Shown here one piece after another: positions 7,889 to 16,942 of a DNA stretch of 64,000 bases. Under the pieces are notes generated by a model. The model was not told the origin of the DNA and did not search any database. It worked only from the letters and a program-made list of their open reading frames with translations. This DNA comes from Halobacteriovorax sp. JY17 (lineage in GTDB: Bacteria > Bdellovibrionota > Bacteriovoracia > Bacteriovoracales > Bacteriovoracaceae): the NCBI RefSeq assembly GCF_002753895.1, contig NZ_NJER01000001.1, positions 248,001-312,000 of the forward strand, given 5' to 3'. The translations under genes were made by a program, and so were the position numbers. Positions within the stretch are counted from its first letter, which is position 1; every line of letters starts with the position of its first letter.

Positions 7889-8717
7889 TTATTAAGTCAG
7901 GTTCATCTATAAAAGGATTTCTGTTCTTTTGAAATTCAAAAATAGCTTGGTTTCTCATTCTTTCTTCTTCGTCAACAGGGTCTTCTTCATTCCAAATTCT
8001 AAGATATTTCTCTTGGATTGAATCAATTGGCATTTTAAATCTGACGGAAAAATAGAACATAGCTCTTGCTACATTTCCTTTGTGATTTACTGGGGGTTCA
8101 AAGGACGTTACACCTGTTCCAATTGCAGTGCCTCTCATTGAAGCCGTACAATCATTATTCACTACTCTTCCATTAACTTCTGCAAACGGATGATTACTTC
8201 TAGAGCTATTGGCCCTATTATTTACTGGGTAGAGGTGATGAAGATCGGTTTTTTGGAGAGACTTACTTAGGTTAGGGTTGAACTTACTCTGTGGCCAGGT
8301 ATGCTCACAATTCATAAAAGAAGCCGATGGAATTTTTCCTGGTCCAATCCCTTGTGCTCTTCCATAATTATTTTCACAGTAGAGATCTTTTACAAAGTAT
8401 TGACCACGGCTATCTTTTCTTAAGTGAAGATTTCCAAAAAGTTCAATTCTTGCCTCTTTGTAACTAACGGTTCTCTTTTGCGAGTAGCACTTTTGATTCT
8501 TTTGGCACTTCTCTGTAATGAGATCTTTATTATTTGTTTTTACGTGAAAGTAGCTTAGGACCTTAAAGAGCTCATCTTTGATTTGATCAGAGTTCAACTT
8601 CTCGCTCTCAATTTTTTCAATGAGAGAGCTTGGGTAGTAATCGTAGTCTTTTAGCGCAGCAAAAGAGGTAAGATTAAAAAGAAAGGTTGAGCAAATTAAT
8701 AAGCTTTTAAAATTCAT
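7869..8717 (-). CDS. endA: Exported endonuclease I (EndA/NucM family)
   Basis: A secreted non-specific nuclease of the endonuclease I family, 282 residues from the ATG at 8717. An upstream TTG at 8756 is open, but the ATG has a strong AAGGATGG site and gives a clean signal peptide (MNFKSLLICSTFLFNLTSFA). Catalytic features are MNCEHTWPQSKF and TDLHHLYPVNNRANSSRSNHPF, the His/Asn motif that holds the metal. The C-terminal EEDPVDEEERMRNQAIFEFQKNRNPF is shared by the family. The enzyme would act in the periplasm or outside the cell; in a predator it could digest prey DNA. A second paralogue lies at 20116-21159. Confidence 0.9.
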   Translation of the reverse strand: MNFKSLLICSTFLFNLTSFAALKDYDYYPSSLIEKIESEKLNSDQIKDELFKVLSYFHVKTNNKDLITEKCQKNQKCYSQKRTVSYKEARIELFGNLHLRKDSRGQYFVKDLYCENNYGRAQGIGPGKIPSASFMNCEHTWPQSKFNPNLSKSLQKTDLHHLYPVNNRANSSRSNHPFAEVNGRVVNNDCTASMRGTAIGTGVTSFEPPVNHKGNVARAMFYFSVRFKMPIDSIQEKYLRIWNEEDPVDEEERMRNQAIFEFQKNRNPFIDEPDLINAIYDF

Positions 8718-8812
8718 TATCCATCCTTGGAATGATTCTTTTCTAAAGTCTAACAAAGCTTTTTCCTATGGCCAAGAAATTATCCTATTTATTTTCTTAC
8801 ATTTCTTTCTAT

Positions 8813-8840
8813 TTGCACGAATCGATTGTCCTGTTATTAT
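8813..8840 (+). promoter_or_regulatory. Putative sigma70-type promoter of fabH
   Basis: TTGCAC (8813-8818) and TATTAT (8835-8840) with a 16-base spacer lie 37 bases upstream of the chosen fabH start. Confidence 0.45.
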
Positions 8841-8877
8841 TAAGTTACTCTGTTTTTAAATAAAATAAGGAATGGCT

Positions 8878-9891
8878 ATGGCATTTAATAGTAGAATTAC
8901 GGGCGTTGGATCTTTTGTTCCACCAAAAATCTATACTAACCATGATTTAGAAAAGATGATGGATACTTCAGATGAGTGGATTATTCAAAGAACTGGAATC
9001 GAGCAAAGACACTGGGTGGATGAGAGTACATCGACTTCAGACCTAGCTCTTGAAGCTTCTAATATCGCTATTGCTGATGCGGGACTTAAGGCATCTGATA
9101 TTGATATGATTGTCTTTGCAACGCTTAGTCCTGATCACGACTTCCCTGGAACAGGCTGTTTCTTACAAGCAAAATTAGGTATTCCCAATATTTGTGTTTT
9201 TGATGTTAGACAGCAGTGTACTGGTTTTCTCTACGGACTAAGTCTTGCGGATAAATTTGTGCAGTCAGGTAGTCATAAGAATATTCTAGTGGTTGGTGCA
9301 GAAGTTCATTCAAAAGGACTAGATAAGACTCCTAAAGGTAGAGCTGTCTCTGTACTCTTTGGAGATGGTGCCGGAGCTGTTGTTGTTTCAAGAACGGAAG
9401 TAAAAGATAAAAATAAAGACGCTCACGTGATGATTACTAATCTTCACGCAGATGGATCATACGCAAAAGAGCTTTGGGTTCCTGCTCCAGGTACTGCTGT
9501 GGGTCCTGATAGGATGAGCCATGGTTTAATTGATGAAGGTCTTCACTTCCCTGAAATGAATGGGAAAACAGTCTTCGTTCACGCGGTAAAGCGTATGGCC
9601 GAAACTCTGACTCAATCTTGCAAGGAAATGGGAGTGACTGTGAACGATATTGATCTCTTTCTCTTTCATCAAGCAAATTTAAGAATTAATTCTAAGGTTG
9701 CTGAAGTGTTACAAATTCCTGAGGAGAAAATTTACAATACAATTCAAAAGTATGGAAATACTACTGCCGCTACAATTCCTCTGGGAATGCATGACGCAAT
9801 TAAAGAAGGAAAGCTAAAAGAGGGAATGCTGGTTGCTAGTGCTGCTTTTGGAAGTGGTTTTACTTGGGGTTCTGCTCTTTGGAGATACTAA
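8878..9891 (+). CDS. fabH: 3-oxoacyl-ACP synthase III
   Basis: Beta-ketoacyl-ACP synthase III, the enzyme that condenses an acyl-CoA with malonyl-ACP to begin fatty-acid synthesis. The catalytic triad is visible: Cys114 in RQQCTGF, His264 in FHQANLRI and Asn294 in YGNTTAAT. The DTSDEWIIQRTGIEQRHW stretch and the final AAFGSGFTWGSALWRY are family hallmarks. Two in-frame ATGs exist at 8872 and 8878; the AAGGA site at 8867-8871 touches the first, so 8878 (6 bases away) is the better start. It is a stand-alone gene with a hairpin downstream, away from other fab genes, so it may be one of several copies (for example for odd- or branched-chain primers). Confidence 0.9.
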   Translation: MAFNSRITGVGSFVPPKIYTNHDLEKMMDTSDEWIIQRTGIEQRHWVDESTSTSDLALEASNIAIADAGLKASDIDMIVFATLSPDHDFPGTGCFLQAKLGIPNICVFDVRQQCTGFLYGLSLADKFVQSGSHKNILVVGAEVHSKGLDKTPKGRAVSVLFGDGAGAVVVSRTEVKDKNKDAHVMITNLHADGSYAKELWVPAPGTAVGPDRMSHGLIDEGLHFPEMNGKTVFVHAVKRMAETLTQSCKEMGVTVNDIDLFLFHQANLRINSKVAEVLQIPEEKIYNTIQKYGNTTAATIPLGMHDAIKEGKLKEGMLVASAAFGSGFTWGSALWRY

Positions 9892-9899
9892 GGGATTAG

Positions 9900-9936
9900 A
9901 GAACCTCTCCCTTGTGAAGAGGTTCTAGATTTCTTA
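9900..9936 (+). terminator. Probable terminator of fabH
   Basis: A perfect 9-bp stem, AGAACCTCT (9900-9908) with AGAGGTTCT (9918-9926), is followed by a T-rich stretch (AGATTTCTT). It sits between fabH and the convergent gene at 9934-10548. Confidence 0.6.
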
Positions 9937-10548
9937 TAAACTTTTTTCTTCTGCGTAATCAAAGATATATTGTCTAAATGCTAGAATACTTTTGTGGTTT
10001 AAAAGATCAATTACATTATTAGTTGATGGGATCACATCATAAATTAAATGCTCCATTGAAAATTGAATTGTCTGCATTCCAATATAGAGATTAGTAAAGA
10101 AGTCGATATCTCCTCTTTGCCAAAATTGGATGAGTTCAGCTACATCTTGATGATTTTCACAGCAAGGGCAACCTGGACAAAGTCCTTTATTCTCTATGAA
10201 ACTTAAGTGATGTTGTGTTTGCTCAGCAATCATTCTCTCTCGCTCATCTGAGTCATCAGCAAAACGGTCGATTAAAGGAATAGCAACATCATTATTCTCT
10301 TTAACAGCTATCAATAACTCTTCATAGAAGGTTGCGTAGAGCGAAGTGAAGATACAATCTTCCATTAGAAAGTAGAAGAGCTCTTCCTGACTACTTGCCG
10401 ATGCTTTTAAATTATCATAGGCCTTCAGTGCTAGAGTGAAAGGGAAGTCGGGACTGCCTTCTAAGTCGTGAAAGTAATTTGCTAGTGAAACTGGTTCAGA
10501 TTCAGGAGATGCTTTTGAATCTTTAAAAAATCTTTCAATCATTGACAT
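9934..10548 (-). CDS. Unknown 204-residue protein with CxxCxCC motif
   Basis: A soluble, probably all-helical protein that I cannot place in a family. Its most notable feature is a cluster of cysteines at 124-130 (LCPGCPCCENHQD) followed by histidine, which could bind a metal. There is also a TQHHLSF segment just before it. The N-terminal 20 residues are polar and probably flexible. The ATG at 10548 has an AAGGATAG site upstream. Its convergent neighbour is fabH; the upstream region to 10693 holds only AT-rich sequence. Confidence 0.6.
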   Translation of the reverse strand: MSMIERFFKDSKASPESEPVSLANYFHDLEGSPDFPFTLALKAYDNLKASASSQEELFYFLMEDCIFTSLYATFYEELLIAVKENNDVAIPLIDRFADDSDERERMIAEQTQHHLSFIENKGLCPGCPCCENHQDVAELIQFWQRGDIDFFTNLYIGMQTIQFSMEHLIYDVIPSTNNVIDLLNHKSILAFRQYIFDYAEEKSL

Positions 10549-10652
10549 GTGTACTATCCTTGTTACGCATACAATAAACTTATTTTAATTCATTTTCTAA
10601 TATTTATCTAAAAAATAAATAAAATCTCTCTTCCTTGTCGGATAAATATCAA

Positions 10653-10670
10653 TTTTTAATAGATTAAAAA
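10653..10670. repeat. AT-only inverted repeat
   Basis: TTTTTAAT and ATTAAAAA flank a 2-base centre, a perfect 8-bp dyad made only of A and T. It lies between the end of tas and the start of the unknown Cys-rich gene, both on the minus strand. It could be a weak U-rich terminator for tas or a protein-binding site. Confidence 0.35.
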
Positions 10671-10693
10671 CTGACTAGGCAATTGTATCTCCT

Positions 10694-11731
10694 TTAGGGA
10701 GCGGGGTTTGAGAATTTTCGATGTACTTGATTGATTCGATCAAGTTCTTCCCAGCCTAATTGATGATTAACACTACTTATATTCTCACGGAGCTGATTCA
10801 TATTAGTTGCTCCAATGATATTACTTGTTAGAAACGGTCTAGAGTTTACAAAGGAAAGGGCCAAAGTCGTAGGGCTAATTCCAAAGTCTTTTGCAATTTG
10901 TGCGTACATTTTAGTGGCCGCTAGAGACTCATCACTAGAGTATCTATTGTAATGAGGCCATTTCGTTATTCTGGCCTCCTCTGGAGAATTACCATCTAGA
11001 TACTTTCCAGTAAGCATTCCAAAACCTAGTGGAGAGTAGGCAAGTAAGCCAATATTTTCTCTATGGCTAACTTCAGCTAGATTGATTTCATAAGTTCTAT
11101 TTAAGAGGTTATAAGGATTTTGAATACTCTGCATTCTTGCAAGGCCTTCTTGTTCACTAAGCGAGAGATACTTCATCACTCCCCAAGAGGTCTCATTTGA
11201 GACACCTATCTCTCTAATCTTTCCATCTTTTTTTAAAGTAGTAAGGGCTTCAAGAATTTCTTCTAAAGGAACCATCTCTTCATTAGCATCATGAATATAA
11301 TCTTTCTTTCCAAAGTAATTTGTATTTCTATCTGGCCAGTGAAGTTGGTAGAGGTCGATATAGTCTGTTCCAAGTCTTTCTAGAGAAGCATCGAGTGCCT
11401 TGATAATATGCTCTTTTTTTAATCTTGGACCACCTCTAATATGCTTCATAAATTCACCAGGGCCAACAACTTTTGAGGCCATGATAATCTTGTCTCTATT
11501 CTTTTTAAATAAATCCCAATTCCCTAGAATTTCTTCTGTCCTATGAACTGTTCTTGGCTTTGGAGGAATTGGGTACATTTCAGCCGTATCGTAGAAGTTA
11601 ATTCCTTGATCGAAGGCATAGTCGAGCATTTCAAAAGCTTCTGTTTCTGTATTTTGTTCACCATAAGTCATAGTTCCCATACAAATTAAGCTGACATCAA
11701 TATCTGTATTTCCAAGTTTTTTAAATTTCAT
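10694..11731 (-). CDS. tas: NADP(H)-dependent aldo-keto reductase, Tas-like
   Basis: A 345-residue aldo-keto reductase very like E. coli Tas. The catalytic tetrad can be read as Asp48 and Tyr53 (FYDTAEMYP), Lys87 (MASKVVG) and His in YQLHWPDR. The Tas-specific stretches MYPIPPKPRTVHRTEEILGNW and DRNTNYFGKKDY are both present. The natural substrate is not known for Tas. The stop is at 10694, and the gene lies 7 bases downstream of a VC0807-type membrane gene, so the two probably form an operon. Confidence 0.9.
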   Translation of the reverse strand: MKFKKLGNTDIDVSLICMGTMTYGEQNTETEAFEMLDYAFDQGINFYDTAEMYPIPPKPRTVHRTEEILGNWDLFKKNRDKIIMASKVVGPGEFMKHIRGGPRLKKEHIIKALDASLERLGTDYIDLYQLHWPDRNTNYFGKKDYIHDANEEMVPLEEILEALTTLKKDGKIREIGVSNETSWGVMKYLSLSEQEGLARMQSIQNPYNLLNRTYEINLAEVSHRENIGLLAYSPLGFGMLTGKYLDGNSPEEARITKWPHYNRYSSDESLAATKMYAQIAKDFGISPTTLALSFVNSRPFLTSNIIGATNMNQLRENISSVNHQLGWEELDRINQVHRKFSNPAP

Positions 11732-11738
11732 AAATTCC

Positions 11739-12434
11739 TTACTGTCTTAAGATAGATTCAATCTCTAAATCAGTATTCTTTTTAATAGTCATTACTAAGT
11801 AGCCAATAATGAGACCCACCATAATAACCATTGGTACTGATATGACTGGGAAACTAAGAGCAGTCATCTTTCCTAGGCTCTCGTTGAATTCTACTGTTCC
11901 CGGCTCACCAACTAAGATCTTAATAGCGAGTATATAATTTAAAAGGGCCGAAATAAAGAATGTCCCACCGAGACAAAGTGAAGCAACTTTTAAATTCTTT
12001 TCAAAGAGACCAACATGGCCATGATCTTTGAAAGACTTATCAATGAGATCGATATCAATCATCTGACCTAAGAAAGTTTTCACAAGTGGTTTGGTCGTAA
12101 ACTGACTAATTATCACGGCTATTCCCATTAGAAGTGGAATTCCTGTCTCTTTTGCAACCATCCAATCTCTATTTAGATTGAAGAGTCCAATGCCGCCAGT
12201 CATGATAACTGAGAAAAGTCCTAGGGCGGAGAAGAAGTTAATTTTTCTTTGCTTAAAGTAGTCGTAAGCCCCATAACCAATAGGGAAACTCAGTGCGAGT
12301 ATCAAGCTATAAACTTGTCCTAAATGTTGATCTGAACTAAATTTAGTAAGGATTACTGAGGGAATAATCACATTTAGAGCAATGTTTAAAAAGGAGTTTT
12401 CCTGTTTCTTCTTTGGCGCAGTTTCAGCGTTCAT
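11739..12434 (-). CDS. VC0807-family integral membrane protein
   Basis: A 231-residue inner-membrane protein with about six hydrophobic helices and a lysine-rich cytoplasmic N-terminus. The segments NVIIPSVILTKFS, YGAYDYFKQRKINFFSALGLFSV and GIGLF are what I associate with the VC0807 family of uncharacterised membrane proteins. A conserved polar loop (FKDHGHVGLFEKNL) lies in the middle. The function is unknown. It precedes tas on the same strand. Confidence 0.65.
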   Translation of the reverse strand: MNAETAPKKKQENSFLNIALNVIIPSVILTKFSSDQHLGQVYSLILALSFPIGYGAYDYFKQRKINFFSALGLFSVIMTGGIGLFNLNRDWMVAKETGIPLLMGIAVIISQFTTKPLVKTFLGQMIDIDLIDKSFKDHGHVGLFEKNLKVASLCLGGTFFISALLNYILAIKILVGEPGTVEFNESLGKMTALSFPVISVPMVIMVGLIIGYLVMTIKKNTDLEIESILRQ

Positions 12435-12551
12435 CTTATTCCTTATTTTAAAGATAACAAAATCTTACAGACTTTTTTTTACCTTGTCAGATGATTTTGT
12501 GTCTGGAAAAGTATAAATACGGAAATTTATTTAACTATCAAGGATGATGTT

Positions 12552-13832
12552 ATGAAAAAAGTTATTTTATCGTGCGCTCTTGCACTGACATTTGGCACTG
12601 CCGCCGCTTCTCAAGACTTCAATGGATATATTGTAAAGTTTAAGAAAGGTTCTAATCTTTTAGAGCAAAAATCTTTTAAATCAATTGGAAATTTTGAAAA
12701 ATTAAGCCTTTCATTTGGTGATTTCGCCAAGCTAACAAATGTTAACCTTTCAAATAAAGCTATTTCTGAGCTAGCTAATAACCCAGAGATTGAATACGTT
12801 GAGCCAAATTGGATTATTAAAGTTGACCCAGTTGATAATTCTGAAGTTGCCGCAGATCCTAAGTATTCTCAGCAGTGGGGACTTATTAACACAGGTAAGA
12901 ATTCTGGTGGTTGGTTTTCTCCTGGAAAAGCAGGTGAAGATGTTAATGCTGAAAAGGCATGGGAAATTACTAAGGGTAGTAAAGATATTATCGTAGCAGT
13001 TATTGATACTGGAATTGATTATCGTCACCCAGACTTAAAAGAAAATCTTTGGACTAACGATGCTGAGTTAAATGGTATTGAAGGTGTTGATGATGATGGG
13101 AACGGATACGTCGATGATATTTATGGGTATGACTTTGCAAATAATGATGCTGATCCTGTAGATGGGCATAGCCACGGTACTCATTGTGCTGGTGTTATTG
13201 GAGCTTCACATAACTCAATTGGTGTAAAAGGTGTTATGGCCAATGTTAAGCTTATGGGAATTAAATTCTTAAGTGATAGTGGTTCAGGAGAAACTATTGG
13301 TGCGATCAAGTCAATTGAGTACGCAACTAAGATGGGTGCACATATTACTTCAAACTCTTGGGGTGGTGGAGCTAAGTCAGAAGCATTAAAAGAGGCTATT
13401 CAAGCTGCTTATGATGCAGGAACTATGTTTGTTGCAGCTGCTGGAAATTCAAGAGCAGATAATGATGCAAAACCAAGTTACCCAGCATCTTACGCTGTTG
13501 ATGGTATTGTTACTGTTGGAGCGATGGATGGAAAGGGAAATAGATCGAGCTTTTCAAACTACGGTAAGACAAGTGTTCACGTATTTGCTCCAGGATCGAA
13601 TATTCTTTCAACTGTAAAGAATGGTTCTTATAAGAAAATGTCAGGGACTTCAATGGCAACTCCATTTGTATCTGGTGTTCTAGGGCTTTTACTTGCGAAT
13701 GAGCCAGGGATTACAATTAAAGAAGCAAAAGAGAGACTAATGGAATCAACAGTTTTAAATAGCTCCCTTTCAAATTATGCAGCTTCTGGAAGAGTTGATG
13801 CTTATAGAATGCTAATGAACGAAAGAAATTAG
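12552..13832 (+). CDS. Secreted subtilisin-like serine protease (S8)
   Basis: A 426-residue subtilase. Residues 1-19 are a signal peptide. An inhibitor I9-type propeptide follows (about 22-95, with GYIVKFKKG and NNPEIEYVEPNW). The catalytic domain shows Asp152 (VIDTGIDYRHPDL), His208 (HSHGTHCAGVIG), the oxyanion Asn299 (AAAGNSRADN) and Ser367 (SGTSMATPFVSG). There is no C-terminal extension, so the protease is the minimal secreted kind. An AGGATG site precedes the ATG, and a strong terminator follows. A degradative exoenzyme is expected; in a predator it may act on prey proteins. Confidence 0.95.
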   Translation: MKKVILSCALALTFGTAAASQDFNGYIVKFKKGSNLLEQKSFKSIGNFEKLSLSFGDFAKLTNVNLSNKAISELANNPEIEYVEPNWIIKVDPVDNSEVAADPKYSQQWGLINTGKNSGGWFSPGKAGEDVNAEKAWEITKGSKDIIVAVIDTGIDYRHPDLKENLWTNDAELNGIEGVDDDGNGYVDDIYGYDFANNDADPVDGHSHGTHCAGVIGASHNSIGVKGVMANVKLMGIKFLSDSGSGETIGAIKSIEYATKMGAHITSNSWGGGAKSEALKEAIQAAYDAGTMFVAAAGNSRADNDAKPSYPASYAVDGIVTVGAMDGKGNRSSFSNYGKTSVHVFAPGSNILSTVKNGSYKKMSGTSMATPFVSGVLGLLLANEPGITIKEAKERLMESTVLNSSLSNYAASGRVDAYRMLMNERN

Positions 13833-13860
13833 TAGAAATTACATCCACATATTTACACAA

Positions 13861-13890
13861 GAAAAGGGGAGCGATTGCTCCCTTTTTTTA
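13861..13890 (+). terminator. Strong intrinsic terminator after the S8 protease
   Basis: GGGAGC (13867-13872) and GCTCCC (13877-13882) form a GC-rich stem with a GATT loop, extended by A/T pairs and followed by TTTTTTT. The matching A run on the left makes it work in both directions, so it also serves the convergent gene ending at 13888. Confidence 0.9.
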
Positions 13891-15021
13891 TTTTAACTTC
13901 TCTAGCGAATGATTAATTATCCAGAACATCGGGTTCTTCTTTGTATAAACCCCATGACCAAAGATTGTAAGGAAAGAATTTGGAATCTTTGAATTGTCTT
14001 TAAAATCTACTAAGAAATGTTCCCCATGATCATGTAGTCTCTTTTTAAATTTAATATTTCTTTGCAGAAGCTTTACATCACTTCCTGTTCCTAAGATTAA
14101 ATCGAGTTCTTCATTTAGAATTTGATCATCTCTAACAGGACTCTTTGAATCACTACCAGCGACTGCCCACTGTTGAATATAGTCACCACTTCTAGTTGTG
14201 ATTGAGCTTGTGAGTCCTCCACCAATTGGAATCGTTCCTCTATGATTTATAAAGTGGAGAAGCTTTGCCTTTGGGAAACTACTTGTATTCCACGGATATC
14301 TTACAGGGGTTCCTAAGGTTACAAAATCAAACCTTCTCTTCTTGCAGGCCATAATTAATTCTTCCATTTCCTTAGGCTGAATTTCGCTCTTATAAAGGAG
14401 AGACTTTAATTGTAGACCTAGAGGGCTTTTTGAACAGAGTTGACTCATTAGTGTAAAGAGTTGACCTGCGTGTGAGTGCCCATAGAGAAGAACTCTCTCT
14501 CCTTCTCTTGTTTGAAGAGCTATAGAATTCATAAGCTGAATGGCGCCTCGAAGTCTTGCGATATGATGATTAGAAGAAGACCAAGTGAAGTTTGAAAACT
14601 CTACGCCATCTGGGCAAATCTCTTTTAATCGAAGAATTAAATTTGGATGAAAATTTCCAAGTTCTCTTACTATTAAGTTTTGACCACTTTTAATTTGAAG
14701 TTTAACTCTCTCTATAATAGTGCCCGAAAGACTTGGAAAGGCCCTTTCTATGAAGGAGAGTATATCAAAGGGATCATCTCCAACAAAGGTTCCATGGATA
14801 AAGTAAATATGATTAACTCTTAGTCTTTCTATGTGGGCCTTTATTTCTAAGTTTTGAGTTTCAGTGTATTCAAATTTTTCAAAGTGGTAGGAAGTTGTTT
14901 TTGGAATAGTTGAGCTATAATCTAGCTCAATAGATTTCTTCTTTTCACCAATGATCCACTGGATAAAGAGTAGAATAGAGAAGAGAATATGTAAGAAAGT
15001 AATTATTATCAAAAGGATCAT
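13888..15021 (-). CDS. Membrane-anchored alpha/beta hydrolase (lipase-like)
   Basis: A 377-residue protein with one N-terminal membrane helix (2-24) and a lipase-like alpha/beta hydrolase domain. The nucleophile elbow is Gly-His-Ser183-His-Ala-Gly, and an oxyanion strand FIHGTF is at 74-79. Possible acid and base residues are in the later GSDSKSP and FGHGVY segments, but I cannot assign them with certainty. The substrate could be lipids or esters; none is shown by the sequence. It ends inside the bidirectional terminator of the protease gene. Confidence 0.65.
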   Translation of the reverse strand: MILLIIITFLHILFSILLFIQWIIGEKKKSIELDYSSTIPKTTSYHFEKFEYTETQNLEIKAHIERLRVNHIYFIHGTFVGDDPFDILSFIERAFPSLSGTIIERVKLQIKSGQNLIVRELGNFHPNLILRLKEICPDGVEFSNFTWSSSNHHIARLRGAIQLMNSIALQTREGERVLLYGHSHAGQLFTLMSQLCSKSPLGLQLKSLLYKSEIQPKEMEELIMACKKRRFDFVTLGTPVRYPWNTSSFPKAKLLHFINHRGTIPIGGGLTSSITTRSGDYIQQWAVAGSDSKSPVRDDQILNEELDLILGTGSDVKLLQRNIKFKKRLHDHGEHFLVDFKDNSKIPNSFLTIFGHGVYTKKNPMFWIINHSLEKLK

Positions 15022-15067
15022 AGGGCAAATTATAGCTAATATTTACTCAATGTGATAGAAGAGGCAC

Positions 15068-15499
15068 ATGTTTAAGAAGATTTTTCAAAATATATTTCCA
15101 AAGAAGCTCAAGGAAGAAGATATAACTGCTTATCTACTCATTGGGGAAGAGAAAGGGATTGATAAATTGGTAGAGAAATTCTACTACTACATGGATCATC
15201 TACCCGAAGCAAAGAATTGTAGAGATCTTCACGGCAAGAGCTTGGAAGGTTCTAAGCAGAAACTCAAAATGTTTCTCTCTGGTTGGTTCGGTGGTCCATC
15301 TCTCTATATTGAAAAGTATGGTCATCCGAGAATGAGAGCTAGGCATTTACCATTTGCTATTTCTTCTACGGAGAGAGAGGAGTGGCTCTTGTGTATGAGA
15401 AAATCGATGGATGATTTAAAGCTTAATAAAGATTTTGATGGCTACTTATGGAATAGCTTTACAAGCTTTGCTGAACATATGAGAAATCAAGATAGGTAG
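15068..15499 (+). CDS. Group II truncated haemoglobin
   Basis: A 143-residue globin of the trHbO/YjbI type. The diagnostic run GWFGGPSLYIEKYGHPRMR at 72-90 is followed by ARHLPFAI with the proximal His93 and by the conserved Trp106 (G8 position, REEWLLCM). Such proteins bind oxygen and are linked to oxygen or nitric-oxide handling. The N-terminal extension of about 15 Lys/Phe-rich residues is a little longer than usual. Its last 13 bases overlap the convergent DUF309 gene. Confidence 0.9.
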   Translation: MFKKIFQNIFPKKLKEEDITAYLLIGEEKGIDKLVEKFYYYMDHLPEAKNCRDLHGKSLEGSKQKLKMFLSGWFGGPSLYIEKYGHPRMRARHLPFAISSTEREEWLLCMRKSMDDLKLNKDFDGYLWNSFTSFAEHMRNQDR

Positions 15500-15948
15500 A
15501 GTTTTATCTCTACAAATTTTTCTTCTTTCCACAGATAACAAACTTCAATGAGCTCTTTCGGAGTGATTCCAAGAAAGAGATCTTTTTCAAGTAAAGGTGT
15601 GAAGAGTTCAATCGCTCTATCTAGATGTCCTAGAAAAGCTTCGTTGGAACCAAGTCTATACTTTAAAGCTCCTGCGCTCATTTTTATTAAAGCTTTGCAG
15701 AAATCTGCTTCAATACCAACTCTATTATGAGCATTCCAGATCGCTTCTAGGTATACATGGGCTTCCCAGTAATATTGATGATTCATTAAATCAATAGAGT
15801 AGAGGTAGTCTTGATTTTCTTTTTTTAGATGAGTTGAAACTATTTCAGGTTGGCCGAAGAAGTGACCACCTTTTTTATTTGGGTGTGTATTTAAACCAGG
15901 AGTGAAAGCGTAGCTAGGGAAGCTACGCTCTGGTATATAGCGATTCAT
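15487..15948 (-). CDS. DUF309-family protein
   Basis: A 153-residue protein with the DUF309 pattern: a helical centre containing YYWEAHVYLEAIWNAH and later KMSAGALKYRLG. The N-terminal third (YIPERSFPSYAFTPGLNTHPNKKGGH) is proline- and glycine-rich. Function is unknown for the family. It starts two bases after the DnaQ-like exonuclease gene ends, so the two are probably translated from one mRNA. Confidence 0.75.
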   Translation of the reverse strand: MNRYIPERSFPSYAFTPGLNTHPNKKGGHFFGQPEIVSTHLKKENQDYLYSIDLMNHQYYWEAHVYLEAIWNAHNRVGIEADFCKALIKMSAGALKYRLGSNEAFLGHLDRAIELFTPLLEKDLFLGITPKELIEVCYLWKEEKFVEIKLYLS

Positions 15949-15950
15949 TA

Positions 15951-16721
15951 TTATTCAACAAACCAATCAAATTCGTATCCAAGTTTTCCTTCTTCGATAA
16001 GAAGTCTATGGACAAATTTAGACCAAGTTTTATTTGATGGGTTCCAAGAGAATCTAGCTCTTGAAACTTTACTCTTCACTTTATTAAAGTCATCAACATC
16101 TTTTTGATTCTTCCAATTAGGAGCTTGGAGGTCCGCTATGATTCTTACTTTCGGAGAGCTTGCAAGTGCTGCGATTCTTTCAAAGTCATAGTGGGATGCA
16201 ATCTTTAGCATAGAGAGAACATCTGTGACCGCTCTATGTGGAAAAGGATTTATAAACCCATGAGCATGCTCTAGGGCTGAGAGAGAGTTCGCAATAATTC
16301 TCTTTGGAAATTCAATATCAGTTTTAGAGTCAATCCACTTCATTTCAGGAAAAGGAACTTTAAATCTTTCAAAGAGTGCTCTTAGCATTGGGATGTCATA
16401 ATTTGGACCGTTGTGGGCCATGATGAAATCTGCTTTCTTCATAATGATGGAAAGTCTTTCAAGGCCCATCTTTATTTCTTCACCCTTGAGTCCGTACTTG
16501 ATTAACATAATATCATTAATGCCTGTGAGTTCTTCGATTTCATCGGAAATTGGAAGCCTGTCTTCTTCATGAATTAGTTCAGAATAGATCTTAATTGGCT
16601 GATTGAATTCAGTGTCCCAAAGAACTGCGCCGATTTCAGTCACTCTATCTTTTGCTAGATTGACCCCATTTTCTACGAGGTTCTCATTCATTCCTTCTAA
16701 ATCAATTCCAAGAATTAGCAT
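15951..16721 (-). CDS. DnaQ-like 3'-5' exonuclease (DEDDh)
   Basis: A 256-residue protein with an RNase T/DnaQ exonuclease domain over residues 1-175. The four acidic residues and the histidine are present: Asp7 and Glu9 (GIDLEG), Asp109 (HNGPNYD), His162 and Asp167 (HRAVTD). The remaining 80 residues are unusual, with a KSKVSRARFSWNPSNKTWSKF segment that may bind nucleic acid. It could be a repair or RNA-processing exonuclease rather than the polymerase III proofreading subunit. An AAGGA site precedes the ATG. Confidence 0.8.
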   Translation of the reverse strand: MLILGIDLEGMNENLVENGVNLAKDRVTEIGAVLWDTEFNQPIKIYSELIHEEDRLPISDEIEELTGINDIMLIKYGLKGEEIKMGLERLSIIMKKADFIMAHNGPNYDIPMLRALFERFKVPFPEMKWIDSKTDIEFPKRIIANSLSALEHAHGFINPFPHRAVTDVLSMLKIASHYDFERIAALASSPKVRIIADLQAPNWKNQKDVDDFNKVKSKVSRARFSWNPSNKTWSKFVHRLLIEEGKLGYEFDWFVE

Positions 16722-16942
16722 TTCTGTCCTTTATATATAATGATAACAATGAGTTGAAGTTATATCGGCCGTATCACCTCTTTACAATTGTCTTTTACAA
16801 GAGATGGGGCTTATTCGTTTAATTATTGCTATTTAGCAAGATAAGACTTTGAAATTATGGATTATTTATCCTAGTATAATGACTAAAAATTGACCTTTAG
16901 CCGACATAAGAAAATACTTAATAAGATAATTTAAGACAGAGA

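Noticed and set aside
12790-13617. Short Leu/Ile/Asn-rich frames inside the S8 protease gene, on both strands
   Set aside because: They are out-of-frame shadows of a protein with clear subtilase motifs throughout.
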